From contig NZ_LSGP01000013.1 in the NCBI RefSeq assembly GCF_001611555.1, forward strand, positions 620,001 to 684,000: a stretch of DNA of 64,000 nucleotides, written 5' to 3'. The position numbers and the translations under genes are program-made. Every line of letters starts with the position of its first letter. The stretch's first letter is position 1. The notes beneath the pieces are model-generated. The model had not been told where the DNA came from and did not search any database. It worked only from the letters and a program-made list of their open reading frames with translations. This stretch comes from Anaerosporomusa subterranea. Lineage in GTDB: Bacteria; Bacillota; Negativicutes; Sporomusales; Acetonemataceae. Shown here piece by piece: positions 1 to 8,805 of this stretch.

Positions 1-429
1 CATGATCAGAGTAAAGAAAATGAAAACATTGAAAAGAATCCAGACTCGGTTAGAAACATAATTTTTCATCGTGTCTGCAATACCAGACGCTTTACTGCGA
101 ATCGAAGCGACTAGTGCGCCCATGTCATGAAGACCGCCAATAAAAATCGTACCAATAATTATCCAAAGGAAAGTCGGAACCCAACCAAAGGTCATACCTG
201 CTATAACCGGACCTGTTACCGGACCTGCAGCGGCGATGGCGGAAAAGTGCTGACCTGCTAAGTATTTTGCATCTGTCGGCTCATAGTCCACACCGTCTTC
301 CAATTCAACAGCCGCGACGACTCTAGAATCATCAAGTTCGAATACTCTGTTGGAGACGAACTTTCCGTAGGTGAAGTACGCTATAACAAGAATCAGAGTC
401 CCCAAGCCAACAACAGAAAGAATATTCAT
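1..429 (-). CDS. cstA: Carbon starvation protein CstA family transporter, N-terminal part (runs off the left edge)
   Basis: The frame stays open from an ATG at 429 to the window edge, giving the first 143 residues. A strong AGGAGG ribosome site lies just upstream. The visible part has a hydrophobic N-terminal helix, then a GQHFSAIAAAGPVTGPVIAG stretch and a FLWIIIGTIFIGGLHDMGAL stretch, which are hallmarks of the CstA family. CstA proteins are multi-pass inner-membrane transporters linked to uptake of peptides or pyruvate when carbon is scarce. It appears to be transcribed alone, since the next gene to the right ends in a terminator. The C-terminal part is not visible, so intactness cannot be judged. 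Confidence 0.87.
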   Translation of the reverse strand, partial: MNILSVVGLGTLILVIAYFTYGKFVSNRVFELDDSRVVAAVELEDGVDYEPTDAKYLAGQHFSAIAAAGPVTGPVIAGMTFGWVPTFLWIIIGTIFIGGLHDMGALVASIRSKASGIADTMKNYVSNRVWILFNVFIFFTLIM

Positions 430-843
430 ACTCTACCTCCTCTTGCATATATGCACAATCTTTCTCGCGATAAATCAAATCAACCCTCCTTAATTAATTT
501 TGTCAGTTGCTCAATAAATTTAAATAATTTGATTCCTCAGACAAAATATACACCATTTTGGTTATAAATGTCAACATACTCTTTAGCCTAGCTCCGCTCA
601 CCCTAAAAAGCTATGCTGCGGCAAGAAGAGTAAACTTTTTTATGCTCCCCAACTTTGGCAAAGTCGCAAGAGAGACCCACAATTGCGCTATTTTTTTCTG
701 TCTTTTGTACTGTTTTATGCAGAGTGCAAAGCTGAAAGAACCTATTCATTAGGTTCATCATCGTTCCTTGATTTAGCACTAGTAAAAGACAAAACCCGCT
801 TCTAGGCCTTACGGCTTAAAAGCGGGTTTTGTCTATGGTCTGA
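430..843. other. Intergenic region between cstA and fni
   Basis: About 410 bases without a convincing gene. It contains the AT-rich upstream region of cstA (roughly 430-560), a plus-strand open frame at 558-752 without a ribosome site or recognisable protein features, and the fni terminator near 788-833. I see no riboswitch or RNA gene. Confidence 0.6.
788..833 (-). terminator. Rho-independent terminator of the ispH-fni transcript
   Basis: A perfect 14-bp inverted repeat (788-801 with 820-833) with an 18-base loop. On the minus strand the stem is followed by TTTT. It lies 10 bases past the fni stop codon, so it ends the cmk/plsC/ispH/fni side of the locus. Confidence 0.85.
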
Positions 844-1923
844 TTATTTTCTGCCTCTGCGTGCAAACGCATCGGTATCTATTCCCCGTGCGTTCAGCCA
901 GTCACGGCTAAAGCCGGAAACAACCAGCGGTTTAGCCAGCAGGTCAGCCGGACAGGAGCTGCCGGTCAGCAGCAAATAGCACCGCAGTTCGGCGAGAAAG
1001 CTCTCGACCCAGCTGACGGCGGCGCCGACACCGCCGGTCTGCACCAGCCGCAATACCGGACCCGCCACTGCGACTGCCCGTCCACCAAGCGCGAAGGATT
1101 TAACAGCATCTAGCGGACTACGCACACCGCCTGACACAATCATATCCACTCCATCGGGCAAGCTGGCCGCCACTTCTGCCGCGCTGATCGCTGCCGGAAT
1201 CCCCCAAGAGAGCGCCTCTGCGCTGACTTCATGGCGTCCGCGGGCCGCTTCGATCGCTGGGAAATTCGTGCCGCCCGCACCGCTGACATCGATAGCGCGA
1301 ACACCGGATTGTACTAGACTTGTCGCCTGTTCTCCCGCTATGCCACAGCCAGTTTCCTTAGCAATAACAGGTACGTCTAAGCTGTGAACAATATCCTGAA
1401 TTTTGGCGAGATAGCCAGTGAACGAACGGTCCCCTTCTGGCATCATTAGTTCCTGTGCCGGGTTGAGGTGAATCTGCAAAGCAGCGGCATCGATCATATC
1501 GACGGCCGCCTTGGCTTGCTCGACAGAAGCATGCGCTCCCAGATTAGCAAACAAGATGCCTGAGGGATTTACGTCTCTAATGATTGAATACGACGCAACA
1601 GCGGCAGGATCACGCAGAGCGGCGAATTGGGAGCCAACCGCCATTGCAGATCCTGTCAGGCGAGCCACTTCGGCCAGCTTGGCATTAACATCAGCCACAT
1701 CATCTGTACCGCCGGTAATGGCGTTAATGATCAGGGGATGCGGCAAAGAAATGCCAGCGACTGCCGTTTCCAGCCTGATATCGTTTAGAGCCAATTCAGG
1801 CAAGCAGTTGTGCAGCAGCTGAAAGTCGGTAAACCGGCTATCTGCCGGTCCGTCATCAAGAGTTAGGGCATACTCGATATGATCAAGTTTTCTTGATCGT
1901 CTGAGAGCGATATCCGCTGACAT
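844..1923 (-). CDS. fni: Type 2 isopentenyl-diphosphate delta-isomerase (FMN dependent)
   Basis: Interconverts isopentenyl and dimethylallyl diphosphate in the cytoplasm using reduced FMN and a divalent metal. The 359 residues match the family length. Visible motifs are RKLDH (11-15), NAITGG (67-72), QIHLNPAQE (150-158, with the metal-binding glutamate E158), IAKETGCG around K189, SGAGGTN (214-220, flavin phosphate binding) and SGGVRSPLD near 264. The ATG overlaps the TAA stop of the upstream ispH-S1 gene by one base (TAATG), so translation is probably coupled. With ispH, ispA and dxs elsewhere in the window it belongs to the MEP isoprenoid route. Assignment to type 2 rather than type 1 is clear. 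Confidence 0.95.
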   Translation of the reverse strand: MSADIALRRSRKLDHIEYALTLDDGPADSRFTDFQLLHNCLPELALNDIRLETAVAGISLPHPLIINAITGGTDDVADVNAKLAEVARLTGSAMAVGSQFAALRDPAAVASYSIIRDVNPSGILFANLGAHASVEQAKAAVDMIDAAALQIHLNPAQELMMPEGDRSFTGYLAKIQDIVHSLDVPVIAKETGCGIAGEQATSLVQSGVRAIDVSGAGGTNFPAIEAARGRHEVSAEALSWGIPAAISAAEVAASLPDGVDMIVSGGVRSPLDAVKSFALGGRAVAVAGPVLRLVQTGGVGAAVSWVESFLAELRCYLLLTGSSCPADLLAKPLVVSGFSRDWLNARGIDTDAFARRGRK

Positions 1924-3881
1924 TATTTTTTAAACAATTGGCTGAGCTTATCGCCCAGTTTGTCGCCGAGAGTTACACCGATACTGTTCTGTTGGCTAAG
2001 ATAGCCTGTGTATTCTGCTCTCTCCGCATCCTGCTGCGCCTGCGCAATACTGAGCGAAATACGTTTTTGCTGGGTATCGATCGCCAGAACTTTGACCATG
2101 ACTTCCTGGCCAGGTTTAACCACATCGTCAGCGCTGTTCACACGGTGATCGGCAAGCTCAGACAGATGCACAAGTCCTTCTACGCCCTGTTGAATTTGGA
2201 CAAAAGCGCCAAATTTAGCCGTTTTAGTGACACGGCCTTTAAGAACAGAGCCTTCTTTTAATTCGGCTGCTGCAGTCAGCCAAGGATCTTTCTGTACTTG
2301 CTTCAGGCTGAGCCCGACTTTCCTCTTCGCAGGGTCGAGTTTAACAATCATGGCTTCGACTTCATCGCCAACTTGCAGAACTTCTGACGGTGAATTAACG
2401 CGTTGCCAGGACATGTCGGAAATGTGGATCAAGGCATCAATGCCGCCGATATCGACAAACGCGCCAAAGTCAACCAGACGACGAACCACGCCGCGCACGA
2501 TCTGGCCTTCGGCTAACTTGGCATACAGAGCAGCTTCTTGCTTAGCTTGTTCGGCCTCAAGCAACTGGCGGCGGGAAAGAACCACACGCTGTTTGTCTGC
2601 CTCGACTTCAATCGGAAGAAACTCAAGGGTTTGACCGACAAACGTATTTAGATCTTCAACCCGGTGCAGAGCAGTTTGGGATGCAGGCACGAAACCGCGA
2701 ACACCTAATACGGCAATAGACAGGCCGCCTTTAACCACAGCGGTTACTTTACCTTCAACTGGCTGCTTGTTTTCGAATGCTGCCTGTAGTTTATCCCAAG
2801 CGACAACTTTGTCTGCTTTGACTTTCGACAAGATGACGCTGCCTTCAGCGTTATCAGCATCAAGAACGAGTACATCGACTTCCTGTCCGACGCTAACGGC
2901 GTCAGATGCTTGTTCGGGAGCCGGGTAAGCGAGCTCGCTTAAGGTGATGACTCCCTCAGATTTGTAGCCGATGTCTACAAAGGCCGCATCCTTACGGACA
3001 GCAGCGATTGTGCCTTTGACAATCATGCCTGTTTCCAATTTTACTGATTCCTGATTTCCCATGTTCATTTCTTCCATTGTGTGATAAACCTCCTCTATAA
3101 TCCAGTCCGGCGTGGAAGCGCCGGCTGTTATGCCAGCCGTCTGTACGCCTTGAAACCATTCAGGACGCAGTTCGGCAGCGGTTTCGATGTGGTAAACGCG
3201 GGCGCCTGCTTGCTCGCATACTGACGCCAAGCGGGTGGTATTGCCGCTATTCTTGCCACCGACGACCACCATGACCTCGCTTTGTTTGGCCAGCTCAATC
3301 GCTGACTGCTGGCGCTGGTCTGTGGCTGTGCAGATTGTCCGCTCAACGGCAAGATCATCTGTTTTGTTCTGGAGCAGGCTGATCAATTCTTCAAACAGAC
3401 TGCGGGAAAACGTAGTTTGCACCACTACTCCCAAATGAGCTATGTAAGGCAAGGCACGGACCTCGTCGGCAGTTTCGACCACTATAGCGTCATCACCAGC
3501 CCAGGCCAAAATACTTTTGACTTCAGGATGGTTCTTCTCGCCAAGGATGACAACCTGTCTATCGGCTTCAGTCAGCTTACGGGCTGCCTGCTGCGCTTTC
3601 TTGACATGCGGACAGGTAGCGTCAACGAGATTAAGCTGCTTAGCTCGAGCTCTCTCATACACAGCCGGGCCCTCGCCGTGAGAACGGATAATGACCGTCC
3701 CCGCCTCCACTTCCTCCAGGTCATTGACTACGCCAACACCTTGCCTAGCTAAACGGCTGACCATTTGCGGATTGTGAATGAGTGGTCCCAGCGTGACCCC
3801 GCCGCCACTGTTAACAGCCAATTCTACAGCTCGTTTTACGCCATAGCAGAAGCCCATATATTGAGCTAAACGGATTTTCAA
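1923..3881 (-). CDS. ispH: Fusion of 4-hydroxy-3-methylbut-2-enyl diphosphate reductase (IspH) with four S1 RNA-binding domains
   Basis: Residues 1-275 are IspH/LytB, the 4Fe-4S enzyme making isopentenyl and dimethylallyl diphosphate in the last MEP step. The cluster cysteines C12 (GFCYGV), C90 (DATCPH) and C184 are present, as are the acid motif HPE (H118, E120) and the S/N substrate site near S212-N214. Residues 280-640 hold four S1 domains related to ribosomal protein S1. Such IspH-RpsA fusions are known in Clostridia and Negativicutes; what the joining achieves is unclear. The start is TTG at 3881 behind a GGGGAA ribosome site. Upstream cmk and plsC follow the usual Firmicute order. Confidence 0.95.
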   Translation of the reverse strand: MKIRLAQYMGFCYGVKRAVELAVNSGGGVTLGPLIHNPQMVSRLARQGVGVVNDLEEVEAGTVIIRSHGEGPAVYERARAKQLNLVDATCPHVKKAQQAARKLTEADRQVVILGEKNHPEVKSILAWAGDDAIVVETADEVRALPYIAHLGVVVQTTFSRSLFEELISLLQNKTDDLAVERTICTATDQRQQSAIELAKQSEVMVVVGGKNSGNTTRLASVCEQAGARVYHIETAAELRPEWFQGVQTAGITAGASTPDWIIEEVYHTMEEMNMGNQESVKLETGMIVKGTIAAVRKDAAFVDIGYKSEGVITLSELAYPAPEQASDAVSVGQEVDVLVLDADNAEGSVILSKVKADKVVAWDKLQAAFENKQPVEGKVTAVVKGGLSIAVLGVRGFVPASQTALHRVEDLNTFVGQTLEFLPIEVEADKQRVVLSRRQLLEAEQAKQEAALYAKLAEGQIVRGVVRRLVDFGAFVDIGGIDALIHISDMSWQRVNSPSEVLQVGDEVEAMIVKLDPAKRKVGLSLKQVQKDPWLTAAAELKEGSVLKGRVTKTAKFGAFVQIQQGVEGLVHLSELADHRVNSADDVVKPGQEVMVKVLAIDTQQKRISLSIAQAQQDAERAEYTGYLSQQNSIGVTLGDKLGDKLSQLFKK

Positions 3882-3965
3882 CCGATCATTCCCCTTTCTC
3901 GACAGAGCTGCACAAAAAGCCAGACTCGCAGATTTAGTTAACTCCTATAGTATATCACAAGAAAA

Positions 3966-3996
3966 ACGCTATTGACAGGCAAGCTGCCAATAGCGT
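3966..3996 (-). terminator. Intrinsic terminator upstream of ispH
   Basis: A hairpin with 9-bp outer arms (3966-3974 and 3988-3996). On the minus strand it is followed by TTTTTC. It would stop transcripts arriving from cmk-plsC, which implies that ispH has its own promoter in 3882-3965. A TATACT-like element lies there, but no good -35 could be matched to it. Confidence 0.7.
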
Positions 3997-4108
3997 AAAA
4001 AATTTACAATTTTTTTCAGGATTATTAACCACTTATCCCTCAAATATTCCTGCCTATCGCCACTTCACCGCTAATTGTTATCTTCATGTATTTACGCAAA
4101 GCGCGAGG

Positions 4109-4136
4109 CTGATATTCCCGAGAAATGTGCTATAAT
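4109..4136 (+). promoter_or_regulatory. Sigma-A type promoter of the small membrane protein gene at 4179
   Basis: A perfect TATAAT (4131-4136) lies 16 bases after CTGATA (4109-4114, 4 of 6 matches to TTGACA). Transcription would begin near 4143. That excludes the ATG at 4125 as a start codon and supports the GTG at 4179. Confidence 0.6.
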
Positions 4137-4178
4137 AGAAACGTCTGTTGGAAACACTATGTTAAGGAGTGCATAAAT

Positions 4179-4571
4179 GTGGAAAATGATCAAAAGCCAT
4201 CACGTCGGCCAGCCTGGCTGAGTCCGCACCTATCTTGGAAATTGCTGCTAGTCCTTGCGCTTCTCGTCCTCAATGCCTTTGGCAACTTGTTTAGCGCTTT
4301 CGTCCAGCTGCAAGCGAACAATCTATCCGCCGCAGCCATCTATCTCGTGACTTTCGCTTTATACGTTTTGCCTGCCTATGGCTTATTCAAACTAAAGAAT
4401 TGGGCGCGTCTGCTGCAGTTGACCTTTTCCATTATTTTCGTGGTTCAAGGAGCATTCGTCATGTTCAGCGGCTTCATGTTCTTAGGTATGGTTAATGTCG
4501 TATTGTATGGTCTGACCGGTATCTACCTGTTAAGCGACGAATGCCGCCATCTATTTAAAAAATCTGTGTAA
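4179..4571 (+). CDS. Small multi-pass membrane protein of unknown function
   Basis: A 130-residue protein when started at the GTG at 4179, which has an AAGGAG ribosome site 9 bases upstream (4164-4169). A longer in-frame ATG at 4125 lies upstream of the predicted transcription start. After a short charged N-terminus (ENDQKPSRRPAW) there are about four hydrophobic segments. The C-terminus is charged (DECRHLFKKSV). It is one of only three plausible plus-strand genes here and sits alone between plsC and ispH, opposite to both. I do not recognise a family and no active-site motif is apparent. Confidence 0.7.
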   Translation: MENDQKPSRRPAWLSPHLSWKLLLVLALLVLNAFGNLFSAFVQLQANNLSAAAIYLVTFALYVLPAYGLFKLKNWARLLQLTFSIIFVVQGAFVMFSGFMFLGMVNVVLYGLTGIYLLSDECRHLFKKSV

Positions 4572-4630
4572 CTAGCGATAGCGATCATATGTCCCTTTTT
4601 ATAAAAATTACATTTTTACAACTTATATAA

Positions 4631-5239
4631 TTATAGTTGACAATTACCTTCTGTCAATAATCTTCCAATCTCTTTCATCATCGACTGGCTGAGGATCTCG
4701 AGCGAATCCCGGTCTGTTTTACCCGGCTCAGGATATATAGGCGGGCCAAAAGCTACTGCGAATCGTGGCAATCGAAAGCCGCACTTGCCGACTTGGTTTG
4801 TGCCAAAGATGGCAGTTGGTATGATAGGTGTGCCGGCTTTGGCAGCAATCAACGCTACACCGGGTTCAGGATTGCCTAATGCACCGGTTTTTGAGCGCGT
4901 GCCTTCCGGGAAGATGACTAGCAGTTCTTGTTGTTCCAATAAAGACAGCGCCTTTCGGATAGCAACGCGGTCAGCCGTACCCCGTTGCACCGGGAAGGCG
5001 TTTAATTTTTCAATCACCCACGCAAATACGGGATTTGCAAACAATTCCTTTTTGGCCATGAAATGAACTTGGCGTGGAAGAGCAACTCCTAGCACAGGCG
5101 GATCCAACAGACTAATGTGGTTGGAGGCAATGACAGCGCCGCCGGTCTTAGGAATATTCTCAACACCAGACACTTTTATGGCGAATCCAAGTTTGAAGAT
5201 AACTGAAAGCACGGCTTGCATTACACCATACAGCGTCAC
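4631..5239 (-). CDS. plsC: 1-acyl-sn-glycerol-3-phosphate acyltransferase
   Basis: Transfers the second fatty acyl chain to lysophosphatidic acid at the inner face of the membrane. The 202 residues fit the short PlsC class. The catalytic HX4D motif is NHISLLDPP (H41, D46), and the glycerol-phosphate-binding motif FPEGTRSKTG follows at 110-119. The GTG start overlaps the cmk stop (GTGA), so the pair is translationally coupled. A second start candidate is the ATG at codon 7. The cmk-plsC-ispH/S1 order is typical of Firmicutes. Confidence 0.93.
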   Translation of the reverse strand: MTLYGVMQAVLSVIFKLGFAIKVSGVENIPKTGGAVIASNHISLLDPPVLGVALPRQVHFMAKKELFANPVFAWVIEKLNAFPVQRGTADRVAIRKALSLLEQQELLVIFPEGTRSKTGALGNPEPGVALIAAKAGTPIIPTAIFGTNQVGKCGFRLPRFAVAFGPPIYPEPGKTDRDSLEILSQSMMKEIGRLLTEGNCQL

Positions 5240-5910
5240 GGTCGATACCTCTTCTCATGTTCGGTGATAATAGCATCTACGGCTTGCTCGATCGTCATGT
5301 CACTAGTGTCAATGAGTGTAGCATCGTCGGCTTGCCGCAATGGAGCCAACTCTCGTTCGCTATCCATTTTATCGCGCAAGGCAATCTCTTGTTTGAGCTG
5401 TTCCAAGTCGGTGACAAATCCTTTTTCCTGAAGTTCCAGACAACGCCGGCGCGCACGCTCATCAATTGAAGCGATGAGAAAGATTTTCACATCCGCGTTA
5501 GGCAAAACACAGGTGCCAATATCGCGTCCATCCATGACCACACCACCAGCGCGAGCCATTTGCCGCTGCAAATCCAACAATGCATTGCGTACAGCCGGAA
5601 TGGCCGATACTGCGGAAACTATGCGAGAGATATCGGGAGTACGAATTTCTTCGCTGACGTCCCGTCCGTCCACTGTAATACGCTGTTGTCCATCACGATA
5701 ATACAACTGGATCGACAAAGTTCGCGTCAGTTCCGCCATGGCATCTTCATTGGCGGGGCTGATATTTTTATCTTGAGCAGCCCAGGCGACCGCCCGGTAC
5801 ATCGCTCCGGTATCAATATATACATAGTTCAGCCGTTTGGCAACGAACTTGGCGACCGTGCTTTTGCCAGCCCCAGCTGGTCCATCAATGGCGATAATAC
5901 TTGCTTTCAT
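5236..5910 (-). CDS. cmk: Cytidylate kinase
   Basis: Phosphorylates CMP and dCMP with ATP. The 224-residue protein begins IIAIDGPAGAGKST with the P-loop at residues 10-18, followed by YIDTGAMYRA and MDGRDIGT, both characteristic of bacterial CMP kinases. I place the start at the ATG at 5910, behind GGGAGGAACT. The upstream in-frame TTG at 5922 lies inside that ribosome site and is unlikely. It overlaps plsC by 4 bases. Confidence 0.95.
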   Translation of the reverse strand: MKASIIAIDGPAGAGKSTVAKFVAKRLNYVYIDTGAMYRAVAWAAQDKNISPANEDAMAELTRTLSIQLYYRDGQQRITVDGRDVSEEIRTPDISRIVSAVSAIPAVRNALLDLQRQMARAGGVVMDGRDIGTCVLPNADVKIFLIASIDERARRRCLELQEKGFVTDLEQLKQEIALRDKMDSERELAPLRQADDATLIDTSDMTIEQAVDAIITEHEKRYRP

Positions 5911-6011
5911 AGTTCCTCCCAAATTTGAAACTTTGCTACCATTGCGGTAGCCGTATACAATTTTCTATATTTCTAAGGAGTTTCCTGCCATTTATCGTAT
6001 TTCACTATAAT

Positions 6012-6521
6012 CTATTTTAGTTTTACTTGACCGACGGCGAGCGTATCGCCAACAGTCTCAAACTCGACACCGCTGATGGGAAGAAGAATTCCCTCATCAG
6101 CTTCAACCCGAAAGCGGACCGGTTCCCGCCATCCACTAGCGTCAATCTCCAAGTAATCTTGTTCATACACAGTAAGCTGGACGGCGCCGTCACGAAAATT
6201 GCCTATCACTTGATTGTTGATCCGCACTGCAATGTTGGGACGCTTTTCTTTTGACACAACCGAAAATGACAGAGTTTTGCCTTTGCGCAGCTTTTGCAGC
6301 GGTTCGAGTACAGTGCGGGCGGTATCCTCTTTAGCAGCGCCAGGACGATGCACTGCTAGCTGCTCACCCTCCAGCTTATCAGTCTTAGAAATATATTGCC
6401 GGGTCCCGTCCACAAATAGGACAACCTGAGCAACAACCAGCGCGCAGAGAAAAGCAACCACTAGTTTTGGTAGCAGTTTGTCAAGATACACTGTTAGTTT
6501 GTTGTCGTCGCGTCCAATCAC
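6012..6521 (-). CDS. Hypothetical single-pass membrane-anchored protein
   Basis: A 169-residue protein with a charged N-terminus, one hydrophobic helix near residues 17-38 (LLPKLVVAFLCALVVAQVVL) and a mostly beta-rich, charged remainder likely to face outward. The start is GTG at 6521 behind an AGGAGAG sequence that is rather far upstream. It follows the BaiN/HI0933 flavoprotein gene by 29 bases and precedes cmk by about 100 bases, so it is probably co-transcribed with the flavoprotein. I recognise no domain. The N-terminal helix plus extracytoplasmic beta domain suggests an envelope role, which is inference only. Confidence 0.75.
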   Translation of the reverse strand: MIGRDDNKLTVYLDKLLPKLVVAFLCALVVAQVVLFVDGTRQYISKTDKLEGEQLAVHRPGAAKEDTARTVLEPLQKLRKGKTLSFSVVSKEKRPNIAVRINNQVIGNFRDGAVQLTVYEQDYLEIDASGWREPVRFRVEADEGILLPISGVEFETVGDTLAVGQVKLK

Positions 6522-6550
6522 TAGCGCTCTTCTCTCCTATTTATTCATAT

Positions 6551-7792
6551 TCAGGAATAATCCGCCGCATGCCTACCAGCGACGAAACCTGTCGACCAAG
6601 CGGCTTGTAGATTGTAACCACCAGTATAACCGTCAATGTCAATGACTTCGCCAGCGAAGTATAGCCCTTTAACCAATTTTGACTCCATGGTGGATGGCGA
6701 TATTTCTTTGGTGCTGACCCCACCAGCGGTGACTATTGCCTCAGCTAGCGGCCGCGTTTTGGTAATGGTGAAGGTTAACCGTCGCAATTGTTCGGACAGT
6801 CGGGCACGTTCGACCTTTGTCACTTGATGCACCGGCTTCTCAGGCGGAATATGCGATAGGTCTATAATCACATCGATGAGTTTGTTGGGTAACAGCTCAT
6901 CGAGCGCATTCTTCATCTGTTTTCTGGCGAATTTAGCGAAATCGCGTTGCAAACGCCGGTCAAGCATTTGTTCGTCAAGCGCTGGCTTTAGGTTGATCTC
7001 AACTGCAACCGGTTCACCGATGCGCAGCGCATCAGCCGCCACTCGACTAAGCGACAAGATGATCGGTCCGGATAAACCATAATGGGTAAAAAGCATCTCA
7101 CCAAATTCAGAAGCTAACTTTTTGCCGCCTTTGGTAACAGTAGCAGTGACATTTTTCAGTGACAGCCCCTGCAAATCGGTGATCCAGCTTTCTTCGACTT
7201 CGAGTGGAATCAACGATGGCCGCAGTTCAGTAATAGTATGCCCAATTTTTCCAGCCATCACAAAGCCATCGCCTGACGATCCAGTACCGGGATAAGTAGA
7301 ACCGCCCACAGCAAGAATAACCTTGTCTGCACTGATCTTGCCTCCATCCTGAAATTCAACGCCGGTTATGTGTTCATTATCGACAAGAATGCGCCGGGCA
7401 GCTTGTCCCAGGCGAATCGATACACCTAGTTCAGACAGCAGACGAGTAAACACAGCGACAACATCTGCCGCCCGATCACTGACAGGAAAGATTCGTCCAC
7501 CGCGCTCGACCTTTGTGGCAAGGCCTCGGCTTTCAAGAAATGCCACCATATCAAGGTTGGAAAAAGCACGGAATGCGCTATGTAAAAACTGCCCGTTACC
7601 GGGCATATTTTGAATAAACTCTCTGATGTCACTATCATTGGTAATATTGCAACGGCCTTTGCCTGTCACTAATATCTTTTTACCAACGGCTGGCATCTTC
7701 TCAGCTACTTCGACTTTCGCACCGTGCTGCGCTGCTGTCACAGCAGCCATGAGACCGGCTGCACCGCCGCCGATTACTACCACTTTGTTCAT
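6551..7792 (-). CDS. NAD(P)/FAD-dependent oxidoreductase of the HI0933/BaiN/YhiN family
   Basis: A 413-residue flavoprotein. The N-terminus VVVIGGGAAGLMAA is an FAD-binding Rossmann motif. Further family marks are PAVGKKILVTGKGRCNITN, GGSTYPGTGSSGDGF and a C-terminal GGYNLQAAWSTGFVAG. Members are widespread, and some clostridial ones (BaiN) act on bile-acid intermediates, but the usual physiological substrate is unknown. The start is ATG 7792 with a GGAGGCGAACGT ribosome site. The frame is open 40 codons further upstream, but that part is an intergenic repeat reading through by chance. Confidence 0.88.
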   Translation of the reverse strand: MNKVVVIGGGAAGLMAAVTAAQHGAKVEVAEKMPAVGKKILVTGKGRCNITNDSDIREFIQNMPGNGQFLHSAFRAFSNLDMVAFLESRGLATKVERGGRIFPVSDRAADVVAVFTRLLSELGVSIRLGQAARRILVDNEHITGVEFQDGGKISADKVILAVGGSTYPGTGSSGDGFVMAGKIGHTITELRPSLIPLEVEESWITDLQGLSLKNVTATVTKGGKKLASEFGEMLFTHYGLSGPIILSLSRVAADALRIGEPVAVEINLKPALDEQMLDRRLQRDFAKFARKQMKNALDELLPNKLIDVIIDLSHIPPEKPVHQVTKVERARLSEQLRRLTFTITKTRPLAEAIVTAGGVSTKEISPSTMESKLVKGLYFAGEVIDIDGYTGGYNLQAAWSTGFVAGRHAADYS

Positions 7793-7894
7793 ACGTTCGC
7801 CTCCAATGAAAGGGTAACCCCTTGTCCAATTATATTCATTGCTAAAGTCGATAGTGAAGAGAGGCGGAGTTAACGAATCACATAGTACGCAAAA

Positions 7895-7966
7895 TACACA
7901 AAGGGCGTACACAACAGGTTAAGACATCATTCTTGACCCTCTGTGCAATTACGCACCCTTTGTGTA
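7895..7966. repeat. Imperfect inverted repeat of the ACACAAAGGG type
   Basis: TACACAAAGGGCGTA (7895-7909) pairs with TACGCACCCTTTGTGTA (7950-7966). The space between holds CCCTCTGTGC. It lies between rluB and the HI0933-type gene and resembles, in composition, the larger CACAGAGG element at 28616-28737. Confidence 0.6.
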
Positions 7967-8021
7967 CTTCGGGGCAAAAGAAGCCCTATAACGCTCGCCT
8001 CGAATTCCAATTTTGAACAGG

Positions 8022-8756
8022 TTACTCTTTGTTTTCTTCACTCGCTAACAGTTTTAGCTTCTTGACTTCATCATCTGTCAAGGATCGATATTGACCGCGT
8101 TTTAGTCCCTCTAACGTTAGAAACGCAAAAGAAACCCGCTTCAATTGTTTTACCGAGTAACCGATAGCATCACACATGCGGCGAACTTGGTGGTTTCGGC
8201 CTTCATGGATAGTAATCTCTATCCTTGCATCACCTTTTTGTTGATCGGCTTCTAGCAGATAGACTTCGGCCGGAGCGGTCATCCCATCATCAAGCTTAAT
8301 ACCTGTGCGTAATTTATCGAGTTTCTCTTCCGCAGGGATGCCTTTAACACGGGCAATATAGGTTTTCTTCACATGCCGGCTAGGGTGCAGGAGCGCATGG
8401 GTCAATTCTCCATCGTTCGTCAGCAGCAATGCCCCTTCGGTGTTGTAATCCAGTCTGCCAACAGGGTATACGCGTTGCGGCGCATCAGACACCAATTGGG
8501 CAACAGTCTCCCGTCCCTCAGGGTCTGAAAGAGTACTAACAACTCCCTTTGGTTTGAACAAGAGCAGATAGACCAGCTTCTCACCACGGATAAGCTTGCC
8601 ATCCACCCGGACCTTGTCTTTGACTGGATCGACCTTAACGCCGAGTTCGGTGACAACCTTGCCATTCACCGTTACACGACCCGCGGTAATGATTGATTCT
8701 GATTCCCGGCGCGAGGCGATACCGGCCTGACTGATAACTTTTTGCAATCGTTCCAA
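8022..8756 (-). CDS. rluB: Ribosomal large-subunit pseudouridine synthase, RluB type
   Basis: Modifies a uridine of 23S rRNA. Residues 1-50 form an S4 RNA-binding domain (AGIASRRESESIITAGRV). The catalytic motif GRLDYNTEGALLLTNDG has its aspartate at D103. The C-terminus contains EGRNHQVRRM, typical of the RsuA/RluB/RluE/RluF family. The start is TTG at 8756, ten bases after AAGGAG. The open frame extends 74 codons further, but without family similarity. Location near spmAB and scpAB matches other Firmicutes. Confidence 0.93.
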   Translation of the reverse strand: MERLQKVISQAGIASRRESESIITAGRVTVNGKVVTELGVKVDPVKDKVRVDGKLIRGEKLVYLLLFKPKGVVSTLSDPEGRETVAQLVSDAPQRVYPVGRLDYNTEGALLLTNDGELTHALLHPSRHVKKTYIARVKGIPAEEKLDKLRTGIKLDDGMTAPAEVYLLEADQQKGDARIEITIHEGRNHQVRRMCDAIGYSVKQLKRVSFAFLTLEGLKRGQYRSLTDDEVKKLKLLASEENKE

Positions 8757-8805
8757 GTTGTGTGCGCTCCTTACATAACAATATATAATTGTATTTGTCT
8801 TTTTC

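Noticed and set aside
558-752. 64-codon plus-strand open frame in the cstA-fni gap
   Set aside because: No ribosome site, no family resemblance, and unusual residue mix for a real protein; lies in AT-rich intergenic DNA.
7793-7912. 40-codon N-terminal extension of the HI0933-type flavoprotein
   Set aside because: The extension is a read-through of an ACACAAAGGG-type repeat; a strong ribosome site and the FAD motif start at 7792.
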